Assembly: GCA_017474455.1 (NCBI GenBank)
Contig: JAFVHP010000011.1
Coordinates: 1 to 64,000, forward strand
Length of the DNA: 64,000 bases
Source: Lachnospiraceae bacterium
GTDB taxonomy: Bacteria > Bacillota > Clostridia > Lachnospirales > Lachnospiraceae
Direction of reading: 5' to 3'
In this document: positions 1 to 8,901 of the stretch, in pieces
Numbering within the stretch: the stretch's first letter is position 1
Layout: every line of letters starts with the position of its first letter
Notes under the pieces: generated by a model
What the model was told of the DNA's origin: nothing
Seen by the model: the letters and a program-made list of their open reading frames with translations, nothing else
The model's database searches: none
Made by a program: the position numbers and the translations under genes

Positions 1-44
1 AAGAACGCAGACACCATGCTTGCATGAGTGGATGCGTTCTTTTT
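1..44. terminator. Intrinsic terminator at window edge
   Basis: AAGAACGCA (1-9) pairs with TGCGTTCTT (33-41), with a nested CATGC/GCATG stem (15-19/22-26) and a T run from 40. It probably ends a gene lying before the window. Confidence 0.75.
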
Positions 45-72
45 ATGTCCGCAAAGGCGAATGAAATGAGCC

Positions 73-214
73 TTCACTGCTATTCGTTGAATGGTATACT
101 CCGACAACAGACAGCGAGCCGGAGCGGCGCGGAGGCGAGCTGTCTGCCCATGGTTTTTAAGGGGCAGATATGCGGCGCGGAGCCGGCTGGAGTGATCTGA
201 CCGGTTCTTTTTTT
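73..214 (+). ncRNA. Candidate structured small RNA or leader
   Basis: Bases 45-338 carry no gene. A promoter-like stretch is present: TTCACT (73-78), a 16-base spacer, then TATACT (95-100) with an upstream TG. It is followed by three possible stems: CAGACAGC with GCTGTCTG, TGCCC with GGGCA, and GAGCCGG (180-186) with CCGGTTC (201-207), the last followed by eight T, which looks like an intrinsic terminator. A transcript of about 105 bases would result. It could be a free small RNA or an attenuated leader of the acetyltransferase gene at 339. I do not recognise a known RNA family. Confidence 0.35.
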
Positions 215-338
215 ACTTGAAAAATCCTGAGATCATACTATGCTGCAAATCATACAAAAAAGACAACAATTGATCATAATGAACTGTGTTATGTTAAGAG
301 GGACGAATAAGTGGAGATAATGAGGTTGGAGAAAAAAC

Positions 339-785
339 ATGGTCAGGGAAGCTGAGCAAAGTGATCTGGATGCAATACTTGAACTGTATCTGTTCCTGCA
401 TGAGGACAGTATCCCCGAAAAAGATGAACATCTGACAGATACATGGCTTCAGATCATACAGGATCCGAATCACCATCTGATCGTGAACGAGGTGGATGGT
501 GAGATCGTTTCGTCCTGCGTGTGCGTGATCATCCCCAATCTGACAAGAAATATCCGCCCGTATGCTTTCATTGAGAACGTGGTGACACGTGAGGATCATC
601 GGGGAAAGGGCTATGCCGGTGAGTGTCTGGAGTTTGCCAGAAAGATCGCAGAAAAAGAGAGCTGCTATAAGATAATGCTGCTGACAGGCTCAAAGAAGCC
701 TGAGACTCTTCAGTTTTATGAAAAATGCGGATATAACAGCAGCGACAAGACAGCCTTTATACAGTGGCTGGGAATGGAGAAATGA
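339..785 (+). CDS. GNAT-family N-acetyltransferase
   Basis: A 148-residue protein of the GNAT fold, which transfers an acetyl group from acetyl-CoA to an amine; the substrate cannot be read from the sequence. The acetyl-CoA loop is seen as HRGKGYA near residue 88, and the C-terminal part (QFYEKCGY near residue 130) is typical of the family's last strand and helix. The whole domain fits in the length, so it is a complete single-domain enzyme. The start is supported by a purine-rich GGTTGGAG upstream. It lies 12 bases before a second GNAT gene and may be co-transcribed with it. Confidence 0.85.
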   Translation: MVREAEQSDLDAILELYLFLHEDSIPEKDEHLTDTWLQIIQDPNHHLIVNEVDGEIVSSCVCVIIPNLTRNIRPYAFIENVVTREDHRGKGYAGECLEFARKIAEKESCYKIMLLTGSKKPETLQFYEKCGYNSSDKTAFIQWLGMEK

Positions 786-797
786 CAGCTGCCGGAG

Positions 798-1325
798 ATG
801 AAGGCGAAGCTTCAGAATGATCTGATTTTCCATATGATGAGCGATAAGCAAAAGAAGTATGTCATCCGGAGCCTGAAAAAGAGCGAGACAGAGCTGCTGA
901 AAGACTTCCTGTATGAAGCGATCTTTATTCCGGAAGGTGTAGAACCTCCCGGGAAGGATATCGTTGAAAAGCCGGAGTTGAGAGTCTATACCGATGATTT
1001 TGGCAGCCGTAAGGGCGATAACTGTCTGGTGGCTGATTTAGGCGGAAAAGTGGTCGGTGCTGTCTGGACACGCATCATGAATGATTATGGTCATGTTGAT
1101 GATGATATTCCGTCATTTGCGATTTCTGTGAATAAGGATTACCGCAGGCAAGGTATAGGTTCGCAGCTGATGGTGAAAATGCTTGAGCTGCTGAAGCTGC
1201 AGGGGTATGGGAAGGCATCCTTAGCAGTACAGAAAGCCAACTACGCAGTGAAGATGTATGAGGATTCCGGATTCAAAACGGTCGATGAAAATGACGAAGA
1301 ATATATTATGGTGTGCGAATTGTGA
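798..1325 (+). CDS. GNAT-family N-acetyltransferase
   Basis: A 175-residue protein with a GNAT domain: the CoA-binding loop is RRQGIGSQL near residue 116 and the closing motif is YEDSGFK near residue 155. The first 25 residues look poorly conserved. CCGGAG sits very close to the ATG at 798, and an internal ATG at 837 has no clear ribosome site, so the start is uncertain. It follows the other acetyltransferase by 12 bases but is not an obvious recent duplicate of it. Substrate unknown. Confidence 0.82.
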   Translation: MKAKLQNDLIFHMMSDKQKKYVIRSLKKSETELLKDFLYEAIFIPEGVEPPGKDIVEKPELRVYTDDFGSRKGDNCLVADLGGKVVGAVWTRIMNDYGHVDDDIPSFAISVNKDYRRQGIGSQLMVKMLELLKLQGYGKASLAVQKANYAVKMYEDSGFKTVDENDEEYIMVCEL

Positions 1326-1419
1326 GAATATATAAAGCTGCAGATAACAAAAGAGATTACATATCATTGTTCACCGTCTCACAGCAATAATCCGTTTTTT
1401 CCATGAAAGGGAGCAGAAT

Positions 1420-1818
1420 ATGGGAAAGAATTTGAGAAGGATAGGTTGTCTTTTAATCGTTTCATTATTATTTCTGACTGCGTGCTCATCGAAAAAGGAG
1501 TTTACGATCCAGAGAATGTACGCCAGTGGAGTATATGAAAGCACTTCGGGTCAGTTCGTCCGTATTGACGATATATCGATCACGGGAACAGTTGGTAAGA
1601 ACGAGATCACAGTTCCCGCCAAGGCGGCTTTTGCCGAAACGGACATTGTTGATTTTTCATCGGATATCGGTGAGAAAAATGCGGTGGGAGGCTGCCTGCT
1701 GGAGTGCATCTATATCACCGCACAGGACAAGGATGGAAAAGAATTCCAGGTCGATCTGCACCCCGGAGACAAGGTAAAGGTATTATCCGCTGACTTCCCG
1801 GTGTTTGAATTCAAATGA
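1420..1818 (+). CDS. Small lipoprotein of unknown function
   Basis: A 132-residue protein with a lipoprotein signal: positive MGKNLRR, a hydrophobic stretch of about 15 residues and lipobox LTAC with Cys near residue 22, so it should be anchored outside the membrane. The mature part is about 110 residues, predicted beta-rich, with no motif I recognise. AAAGGGAG precedes the ATG. It stands alone, before the convergent gene at 1865. The function cannot be named. Confidence 0.75.
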   Translation: MGKNLRRIGCLLIVSLLFLTACSSKKEFTIQRMYASGVYESTSGQFVRIDDISITGTVGKNEITVPAKAAFAETDIVDFSSDIGEKNAVGGCLLECIYITAQDKDGKEFQVDLHPGDKVKVLSADFPVFEFK

Positions 1819-1864
1819 TACTTTACTGCCCATGGCCTCTGCCATGATCCGGTCTTTTGGCTTT

Positions 1865-3595
1865 TCAGGATACAGGAGCGGCAGACGGGTCAGCTGAAAG
1901 GATGGCAAAGACTTCGTCCGTCATTTGATTGCTGCCAAAGTAGGCCGTCACGAGAGGGGAAAAACGGGTGCCTTCATAACGGAAAAGCTCACTGAGGAGG
2001 GTATCCCTGTCCAGTTCCCTGTTTTCCTCCAGGAAGGAGGCTATGGCTGCAATGTCCGTCATCTGCCGGCAGTTGGATCCGTTTCGCACATAGGTATCCG
2101 GCCAGCCGCCGGAACCGTTGTACCAGCTGTGGTGTCCGAGGGCCGTATCGGCAAAGAGCCTGGTGGAAGGTTTTTCCTGCAGGATAAGGTGTCCGGCTTC
2201 TGTGTGCAGCCGGTAGATCGGCAGCTCGTCTTCGAACATTTCACGCAGATACAGAAGCCGGTCCATATGCATTCCGAACAGTCCGATATCCTGCAGGATG
2301 CCGCATTGCATGGCATAGTCAGCCAGTATGTCCCCGGTCTCTTCAGGCGCTGTTCCCTCCGGGAACACGGGAAGGTGCCGGAAGTAAGACGGATCGCTGT
2401 CGTAAATGGCCCGGCAGATCGTCTGCATGATCTGCCCGGTCTGTACGGAACGCGCATAGACGGTACCGCCGATCCGGCTGAACAGGACGTTCAGGATCGA
2501 CAGAAAGTCAGGCGTTCCTTCTGTTTCGTAATAGTCATAAAGGATAAGGTCCAGATCATACCGGAAGAAATCATCAATGCTCCCGGAAGGAAAGGAGAGG
2601 ATGCACTGTATCATCTTCCCGTAGGCGTCTGCCAGGAACTGGACATGTTCACTGCGGTTCTTGAGTTCCGGATGACCGCGCAGGAGCCGCCCGTAATAGA
2701 TCGGCAGCTGGACATTGGCATAGAGGCCGGAAGCATCGTGGTGATCGGCAGGCATACTTTCGATCAGATGCCGCATGCGGTAAAGCGTCATATTCAGGTC
2801 GGCCAGCCCCAGGCTGTATTCCATTTCATAATAAGGCCACAGCCAGCGGATATTGGGATCGTCGGCTGCCTTTTCCGGTTCGAAGACTACATGGCAGGAC
2901 TCAAGGATGGCGGCCAGCTCGTCCGACGAGAGATCGCCCTTTGACAGTACGTCCCGGTTGGAACTCATCTGCTGGTGAGTGCTCCGAAGGTACAGATCCC
3001 ACGGGAGGGAAGGTGCCAGCCGGCGGTAATGATCATCCTGAATGATCTGCAGCATCCTGGAACTGACGGCCACCCGCCGTTTCCGGTCCGGTGTGGCAAT
3101 GGCGATGTTGCCGAGGCAGCGGAGGATATAGCCCTTTGTTTCGTCATCCCCGATAGTATCGAAGTATTTGAAGTAGGATGCTCCTTCGGTGAAGATCATC
3201 TCGTTTTCGAAGTGGAATGAGGAGACCATCCGGTCAGGGAGTCCGTTCAGCATCCGGTTCCGGTAGTAATGGCCCATACCCAGCGCATACAGCTCCCGGA
3301 TCACGCCGCTCCGGTCTTTGCGTATCCTGTACAGGGAAAGCAGCGCGTCGTGGATCAGGATATACAGTCCGCAGTCGAGGTTGAACCTGCGGTCCATCAA
3401 TGCAGCTGCGAACTCCGATAATTCCTGCAGTACACCGGCATCTGCGGACGGCAAGTCGTCCAGCACGGGAAAGAGGTACTCTTCCAGCAGCCGTGAGTTT
3501 TCATGCCGAAGGGCGGTCAGTTCGTCATAGCCCTCGAACTGCCCGGCAGAGATCTCCTGTGCATTTTTCAGATATCTGTTCTGGTATTCCTGCAT
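1865..3595 (-). CDS. Degenerate HD-GYP-like signalling protein
   Basis: A 576-residue protein with no membrane segment or signal peptide. The first 400 residues are predicted helical and have no motif I can name. The C-terminal third resembles an HD-GYP phosphohydrolase (cyclic di-GMP phosphodiesterase family): LQDIGLF near residue 435 sits where the family has LHDIGK, and GHHSWYNGSGGWP near residue 492 matches the HH...DG.GYP segment. The first metal-binding His of the HD pair is Gln here, so catalysis is doubtful. It lies 41 bases downstream of the hybrid kinase on the same strand and is probably co-transcribed, acting as its output or partner. No strong ribosome site precedes the start. 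Confidence 0.6.
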   Translation of the reverse strand: MQEYQNRYLKNAQEISAGQFEGYDELTALRHENSRLLEEYLFPVLDDLPSADAGVLQELSEFAAALMDRRFNLDCGLYILIHDALLSLYRIRKDRSGVIRELYALGMGHYYRNRMLNGLPDRMVSSFHFENEMIFTEGASYFKYFDTIGDDETKGYILRCLGNIAIATPDRKRRVAVSSRMLQIIQDDHYRRLAPSLPWDLYLRSTHQQMSSNRDVLSKGDLSSDELAAILESCHVVFEPEKAADDPNIRWLWPYYEMEYSLGLADLNMTLYRMRHLIESMPADHHDASGLYANVQLPIYYGRLLRGHPELKNRSEHVQFLADAYGKMIQCILSFPSGSIDDFFRYDLDLILYDYYETEGTPDFLSILNVLFSRIGGTVYARSVQTGQIMQTICRAIYDSDPSYFRHLPVFPEGTAPEETGDILADYAMQCGILQDIGLFGMHMDRLLYLREMFEDELPIYRLHTEAGHLILQEKPSTRLFADTALGHHSWYNGSGGWPDTYVRNGSNCRQMTDIAAIASFLEENRELDRDTLLSELFRYEGTRFSPLVTAYFGSNQMTDEVFAILSADPSAAPVS

Positions 3596-3636
3596 CTGTA
3601 TTTCCGTTTGTTTCGAAAGAGTAGAAAGCGCTGTCC

Positions 3637-5361
3637 TTACTGCAGATATTGCCGCAGCATGGTCATGAGCCTGGCAATATCGATGGGCTTGGCAAGATGT
3701 CCGTTCATACCGGCACTGCGCGCGTTCGCGATATCCTCCGCGAATGCATTGGCCGTCATCGCCAGGATGATCACTGTGCCTGCATCCTTCCGATCAAGGC
3801 TCCGGATCCTTTTCGTCGCTGTATAGCCATCCATGACGGGCATCTGGATATCCATGAGGATCAGGTCAAAGAAACCTTCCGCGGAAGCTTCGAAGGCCTC
3901 CAGGGCTTCCTGCCCGTTTCCTGCCCGCGTGATCCCGGCGTTCGTAGAGGCAAGGATTTCGGAAGCGATCTCCATGTTGATCAGGTTGTCCTCAACGAGC
4001 AGGATATTCCTGCCGGTCAGATCGATCGATGCAGAGGAAGCTGTCCCTTCTGCCGCGGAGGAATCCAGGACAGTGCCGAGGCTCCGCAGCAGCGATTTGC
4101 GGAAGAACGGCAGCGGGATGAAGTGGGAGATGCCGCTGCGGCCGGCCTGGTATTCGATCGTTTCCCAGTTGTGCTCACTGACGAGTACGATCGGAAGCTG
4201 CGGATGGGATTTATGCAGATAGCCGGCTATATCGAAAATGCTGCCGGAATCGCCGGTGGACCTTCCTATGAGCACAGCATCGTAGCTGCTGCCGGAGAAT
4301 TCGGCATCCGAGAACAGCGAAACGGCTTCCTGGGCGGACATGGCAAACACCGCTTCCGCTCCGGCATCCGTAAGGTACGTTTTATATAAGTCGCGTAGCT
4401 CCTCATCCCCTTCGATGATCATAAGGCGCGTACCGTTTAACCTGTAGGAAGGCGCAGGCGCTTCGCGGACCTGCAGCGGGATCCGGATCGAGACCGCGGT
4501 ACCTTTTCCTTCCTCGGATTCGATGCCGATCGTGCCGTGCATCATGTCGATCAGTCGTTTTACGATGCTCATACCGAGACCGGTCCCTTCAATGCCGGAA
4601 ACCGTTGAGGTAGAAGCACGCTCGAAGGGCGTGAATATGCGGGCGATAAAATCTTTCGACATGCCGATCCCGTTGTCGCGGCAGGCAAAGGACAGGGTAC
4701 AGAGGTCCCCGGAAAGCTCTTCTGAAATGGAAACGTCTATCTGTCCGCCGGCCGGCGTATACTTGGCGGCATTGCTGATGATATTCACAAAGATCTGCCG
4801 CAGGCGGAGAGTATCGCCGAAAAGATCCTCACAGAGGATGCTGCCCAGTTCCGTGTGAAAAGCATGGCCCTTCTTTTCCATAAGGGGCTTCACGATGGTC
4901 AGGGTCTCATGCAGCAGGTCGCTTAAGGAGAACGCTTCTTCTGACAGGACCGATACGCCGGAATTGATGCGGGACATATCCAATACTTCATTGATCAGGC
5001 TCAGCAGATGGTCGCTCGCTGTCTCGATCTTGGACAGGGCGTCCACGACCCGGTCTTTTTCATCGATGTGCTTTCCGGCCAGTGCCGTCATACCGATGAT
5101 CGCGTTCATCGGCGTGCGGATATCGTGGGACATGCTGCTCAGGAAGGCATCTTTTGCGTGGTTGGCGCTTAAGGATTCCTCCAGTCTGGTCTTCAGGACC
5201 CGGTTTTCTTCTTCCAGATCATCTGTGCCCGCGATCAGGAGAAAGGTACCGTCAGAGAGCGGCTGCCGTATGCAGGTACTGTCTTCGGTAAAGCCGGAAG
5301 TCCGGTACAGGATCTTATCACCGCCGGGACCCGGCATTATTACTGCGTATTCTCTGGGCAT
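3637..5361 (-). CDS. Cytoplasmic hybrid histidine kinase with one pseudo-receiver
   Basis: 574 residues. Order: a short N-terminal region, a coiled stretch (about 48-70), HisKA with phosphorylatable His in SMSHDIRTPMNAI (about 80), HATPase (N box, GIGMS, GTGLGMSIV), receiver 1 (about 310-430) and receiver 2 (about 448-572). No transmembrane segment is visible. Receiver 2 has the expected acidic pair, Asp in LILMDIQMP and the Lys in HLAKP. Receiver 1 lacks the phospho-acceptor (VLIG where VLID is expected, about 362) and the conserved Lys (IPLPFFR, about 415), so it should not be phosphorylated. GGAGG lies upstream of the ATG. It heads a two-gene operon with the HD-GYP-like gene. Confidence 0.88.
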   Translation of the reverse strand: MPREYAVIMPGPGGDKILYRTSGFTEDSTCIRQPLSDGTFLLIAGTDDLEEENRVLKTRLEESLSANHAKDAFLSSMSHDIRTPMNAIIGMTALAGKHIDEKDRVVDALSKIETASDHLLSLINEVLDMSRINSGVSVLSEEAFSLSDLLHETLTIVKPLMEKKGHAFHTELGSILCEDLFGDTLRLRQIFVNIISNAAKYTPAGGQIDVSISEELSGDLCTLSFACRDNGIGMSKDFIARIFTPFERASTSTVSGIEGTGLGMSIVKRLIDMMHGTIGIESEEGKGTAVSIRIPLQVREAPAPSYRLNGTRLMIIEGDEELRDLYKTYLTDAGAEAVFAMSAQEAVSLFSDAEFSGSSYDAVLIGRSTGDSGSIFDIAGYLHKSHPQLPIVLVSEHNWETIEYQAGRSGISHFIPLPFFRKSLLRSLGTVLDSSAAEGTASSASIDLTGRNILLVEDNLINMEIASEILASTNAGITRAGNGQEALEAFEASAEGFFDLILMDIQMPVMDGYTATKRIRSLDRKDAGTVIILAMTANAFAEDIANARSAGMNGHLAKPIDIARLMTMLRQYLQ

Positions 5362-5501
5362 GGGAAAGCCTCCAAATAACAGGTATTATCGCTTAATTGA
5401 TTATAACACCCGATAGGAAAATACATAGTATGGCCGGTAATGATCTGATATATAATGACAGACATGACTGACGCAGCGGATACTTTTCAAAGGAGGTCTC
5501 A

Positions 5502-6260
5502 TTGAACGATATCTTTTATGAAATGATATTCAAGAGAAAGTCGTTTCATATTTTCAGAAATGTCGGTGATGCATCGATCAGTGATGACGAACTCAACGAT
5601 ATACTGAATGCATATTCAGAGTTTGATCCCCTGATCCGGGAGATCAGGACCGCAATTCGCATTGTTCCGGAAGACCAGACCACCTGCAAACGGGGCGGGG
5701 AGTACTGTATTCTGCTCTACAGCGAGAAGAAAGACGGCTATCTGCAGAACATCGGTTATCTCGGTGAACAACTGGATCTTTACCTTGTATCCCGAAACAT
5801 CGGAACGCTCTGGTTCGGAATAGGCAAAACAAAAGAAGAATCATTTGATGGCATGGAATTTGTCATTATGTTTTCCATCCATAAGATATGTGATGCCTCC
5901 AAGTACCGTAAGGATATGTTCAAGAGCAGAAGAAAGAACATTGAAGAAATATGGGAAGGCGGACAGATACCGGGTGTGACCGATATCGTCAGGTTTGCGC
6001 CGAGTGCCTGTAATTCTCAGCCGTGGTTTGTAAAGAACGATGGCGGGCTTTTGGTCTACAGATATAAGAAGCCCGGCAAAAGAGGGATCATGCCTGCAGA
6101 TAAGGTGTCGTTTTACAACCGCATCGATATCGGGATCTTCATTTGCTTTATGGATATCTGCCTTGAGCATAACGGCATCGGATCTGAAAAAACGCTTTAT
6201 CCTGATGCCGGTGATGATAAAGAACTGGTGCTGAATGCAAAATACAGCTTTGATCACTAA
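5502..6260 (+). CDS. Nitroreductase-fold protein (TM1586-like)
   Basis: 252 residues from a TTG start, chosen because AAAGGAGG lies just upstream. The protein reads as a nitroreductase-like flavoprotein: RKSFHIF near the start, FAPSACNSQPW near residue 170 (the segment that contacts FMN phosphate in this family) and DIGIFICFMDI near residue 215. The architecture resembles the TM1586-type nitroreductase family. It would act in the cytoplasm as an NAD(P)H-dependent reductase; the substrate is unknown. It is monocistronic, divergent from the hybrid kinase, with a TATAAT at 5451-5456 as a possible -10. Confidence 0.72.
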   Translation: MNDIFYEMIFKRKSFHIFRNVGDASISDDELNDILNAYSEFDPLIREIRTAIRIVPEDQTTCKRGGEYCILLYSEKKDGYLQNIGYLGEQLDLYLVSRNIGTLWFGIGKTKEESFDGMEFVIMFSIHKICDASKYRKDMFKSRRKNIEEIWEGGQIPGVTDIVRFAPSACNSQPWFVKNDGGLLVYRYKKPGKRGIMPADKVSFYNRIDIGIFICFMDICLEHNGIGSEKTLYPDAGDDKELVLNAKYSFDH

Positions 6261-6345
6261 ACCGGAGTTTACAGGAGATCCTGTCACGGGCGTTTTTATG
6301 ATATAAAAAATAAGTAGTCTTTCAACTGTGTTAAAGGAGATAAAA

Positions 6346-7188
6346 ATGGCAAATCTTACAACATCTCATGCAATGGAATTTCGCTGGATCAACGGACAGT
6401 GCTTTGAGTTTAAACTCAACAACGGAATTACGATCCTGACGGATCCCTGGTTCCATGCGGAGGGGGACGATGATATGCTTTCCAAAATGTGTCCGCCTGA
6501 TTTTACAGTCGACGATCTGGAAGGTGCAGATTATGTTCTGCTGAATCATACGCACATGGACCATATTGCCAATCTCCAGGAGGTGGTGGACCGTTTCCAT
6601 TCCACAGTCATCGCCCATTCCGGCAATATCCTGGAACTGATGAAGAGTCATGAGATCCCGGTAACGGACATGTATCCCGTGGATTACGAAGGCACTTATT
6701 ACTTTGACGGGTTTGTGCTCCAGACCCATCACGGGACCCACCACAGGGGGAAAATGACCTTGCAGGGGGTAATGGACTGGCACCCGCAGGAGGGGCTGAT
6801 CGGTGCCACGGGCGGTACCTTCAATATGAATTTTGTGATCACCACAGCCCAGGGCATGCGGGTGGCTTTTATCGGCGGCAACGATGACGGCATGATCGAA
6901 CGCCTGCAGGGCCCCGAAAAGCCGAATCTGATCATCCGCAATAAGATGGCTTCTTCAAAAGTGAAGGAAGGCGTGGCTGAAAGCTTTGCCGATTGGTTTG
7001 CCGCTGTGGATACACAGCTGCTGATCCCCATGCATTATGAGACCTGGCTCACAACGGATCCGGAGTTCGCGAACCGGATGATCAGTGATATGAACCGGAT
7101 CATGGCGGAAAAGGGCAAGGTAGGACGGGTAGCTCCGATGGAGCGCGGCAAATGGTACACACTGGATCTGGCCATAAATGAACGCTGA
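6346..7188 (+). CDS. Metallo-beta-lactamase-fold hydrolase
   Basis: 280 residues from the ATG at 6346, preceded by TTAAAGGAG; a GTG at 6328 lies upstream of that ribosome site and is less likely. The first metal motif is NHTHMDH near residue 69, matching HxHxDH. LTDPWF near residue 30, a His-rich THHGTHH near residue 130 and GGNDDG near residue 185 fit the UlaG-like/Lactamase_B_3 branch of the superfamily. The reaction cannot be told: members include lactonases and phosphodiesterases. It is cytoplasmic, single, and followed by an intrinsic terminator. Confidence 0.8.
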   Translation: MANLTTSHAMEFRWINGQCFEFKLNNGITILTDPWFHAEGDDDMLSKMCPPDFTVDDLEGADYVLLNHTHMDHIANLQEVVDRFHSTVIAHSGNILELMKSHEIPVTDMYPVDYEGTYYFDGFVLQTHHGTHHRGKMTLQGVMDWHPQEGLIGATGGTFNMNFVITTAQGMRVAFIGGNDDGMIERLQGPEKPNLIIRNKMASSKVKEGVAESFADWFAAVDTQLLIPMHYETWLTTDPEFANRMISDMNRIMAEKGKVGRVAPMERGKWYTLDLAINER

Positions 7189-7252
7189 ATAAATGCTGTG
7201 AAGACTGATCGGAGCAAAGCATACTGTGCTTTAGACATTTAATAAAACACAG

Positions 7253-7292
7253 AAGCCTCGCGCTGTAACAACGTTATGACACGGGGCTTTTT
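7253..7292 (+). terminator. Intrinsic terminator
   Basis: AAGCCTCG (7253-7260) pairs, with one wobble, to CGGGGCTT (7282-7289), followed by T's. It ends the metallohydrolase gene. A smaller AAAGC/GCTTT hairpin lies at about 7215-7232. Confidence 0.6.
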
Positions 7293-7355
7293 GTATGCTG
7301 AATATCCCTTGCGGTTCAGGAAAGTGGAAAGAACAATAAAGGAGGAAGCATAGCA

Positions 7356-8174
7356 GTGAAAATAGCAGCTTTTTATGAAAACATCGTTGACGGAGCCCGC
7401 GCGAATAGTATATCTCTTCGCGAGGCGGTGGCAGTATTGAAGCAGCAGGGCATGGAGCTTTTGTATGTCAGCATTTTCTCTTTGCGGGAAAAAGAAGAGC
7501 AGATCGTTTCGCTGTTAGAAGACCTGGAACTTGGTCTGGAAGGGATCTATGGATTTTATGACTTTGCCCATTCCCCTGAAGATGGATCCTGGAGGGAGAT
7601 CATTGATCTTGCGAAGCGCCTTGGTGCGTCGAATGTCCTCATCATCCCGGGGATGATCCCAGAGGAAGAAAAATCTCAGAAGGACATGCTGATCAGGAAT
7701 ATGAAAACGGCCATGACCAGTGCTGTCCGCTATGGGCAGGAACAGGGTATAGCGGTATCCATGGAAGACTTCGACGGGCTGGCTGCTCCTTTTTGTACCA
7801 TAGCGGGACTGAATGAATTTATGACGGATGTCCCTGGCCTTGCGTGCAGCTTTGATACAGGCAATTTCATTATGTACCGGGAAGACGAACTGGAAGCGTT
7901 CCGCCTGTTCCGCGATAAACTCTGTACTGTTCATTTAAAAGACAGAAGGAAAGAAGCGAGGTATCCGGATGACAGTGCCAAGATCTGCGCGGATGGAGGC
8001 CTGGTATTCGCGGCGGAGACCGGAAAGGGCTATATCCGCATAAAAGAGATCCTGGACTTGCTGAAGGAACAGGAATATTCCGGGAATGTCATTGTCGAAC
8101 TCTTTGATTACAGTCCGGAACATATGCTGGAAGGGATCGGCGAGTCGGTAAGCTGGGTGGCAGGACAGCGGTGA
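7356..8174 (+). CDS. Sugar phosphate isomerase/epimerase-like TIM barrel
   Basis: 272 residues from a GTG start with GGAGG about 10 bases upstream. The sequence follows the AP-endonuclease-2/xylose-isomerase-like TIM-barrel pattern: a metal Glu in VSMEDF near residue 131, Asp in SFDTGN near residue 168, HLKDR near residue 191 and a final VELFDYS near residue 247, giving the usual Glu-Asp-His-Glu metal set. Such enzymes isomerise or epimerise sugars or keto-sugars. It is not closely similar to the two TIM-barrel proteins at 49.5-52.2 kb. It is followed after about 43 bases by a GNAT gene. Confidence 0.8.
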   Translation: MKIAAFYENIVDGARANSISLREAVAVLKQQGMELLYVSIFSLREKEEQIVSLLEDLELGLEGIYGFYDFAHSPEDGSWREIIDLAKRLGASNVLIIPGMIPEEEKSQKDMLIRNMKTAMTSAVRYGQEQGIAVSMEDFDGLAAPFCTIAGLNEFMTDVPGLACSFDTGNFIMYREDELEAFRLFRDKLCTVHLKDRRKEARYPDDSAKICADGGLVFAAETGKGYIRIKEILDLLKEQEYSGNVIVELFDYSPEHMLEGIGESVSWVAGQR

Positions 8175-8217
8175 TCAGGCGGGTACATTAATTACAAAAA
8201 CCGAGGGAGAATAACTG

Positions 8218-8754
8218 TTGAAGATGGTGACAGAACGACTGATACTGCGCCGCTGGGAAGACAGCGACGCTGAGGACTTATATAAATATGCCAGTGATCC
8301 GGATGTGGGACCGATAGCCGGATGGCCGCCGCACCATAGCATTGATGAGAGCCGGGAAGTGATAAAGAATGTCCTGAGCGGCAAGGAAGCTTACGCCATA
8401 TGCCTGAAAGAGGACGGCAGGGCGGTCGGCGCCATTGAACTGAAGCTGAACGGTCATACCGATATGACTGAAAGGGATGATGAGTGTGAGATGGGGTACT
8501 GGCTCGGAAAACCGTTCTGGGGTCAGGGGATCATGCCGGAAGCTGTAAAGGAGATGCTCCGCCACGCCTTTGAGGACTGTGGTATGCAGAAGGTCTGGAT
8601 CGGATATTACGAGGGCAATACAAAATCAAAACGCGTCCAGGAGAAATGCGGCTTCAAATATCAGTGGCGTTCGGAAAACGTGGATGTTCCGCTGATGCAT
8701 GAAAAGCGGACAGGATATGTGAGCCTGATGACGAAAGAAGACTGGCTGCATTGA
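8218..8754 (+). CDS. GNAT acetyltransferase, RimJ/RimL-like
   Basis: 178 residues from TTG at 8218, with GAGGGAGA seven bases upstream; an ATG two codons later is possible. It opens with TERLILRRW, typical of the RimJ/RimL branch that acetylates N-terminal or other amines. GYWLGKPFWGQGIMPEA (about 90-105) is the CoA-binding region and KRVQEKCGF (about 140) the C-terminal motif. Complete length for the family. Substrate not determinable. Confidence 0.87.
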   Translation: MKMVTERLILRRWEDSDAEDLYKYASDPDVGPIAGWPPHHSIDESREVIKNVLSGKEAYAICLKEDGRAVGAIELKLNGHTDMTERDDECEMGYWLGKPFWGQGIMPEAVKEMLRHAFEDCGMQKVWIGYYEGNTKSKRVQEKCGFKYQWRSENVDVPLMHEKRTGYVSLMTKEDWLH

Positions 8755-8901
8755 AGCGTCAGAATATTCATATCTCCGGTAATTTCCCAGTCACGCAACC
8801 AAACATAACGAAAAACAAATGATTCTGTTATCTGCAGTTGATAGTTTTGCGGGCAACCTCGCTTTACAATAATCATACAAATCACATATATGGAGGTTGT
8901 T

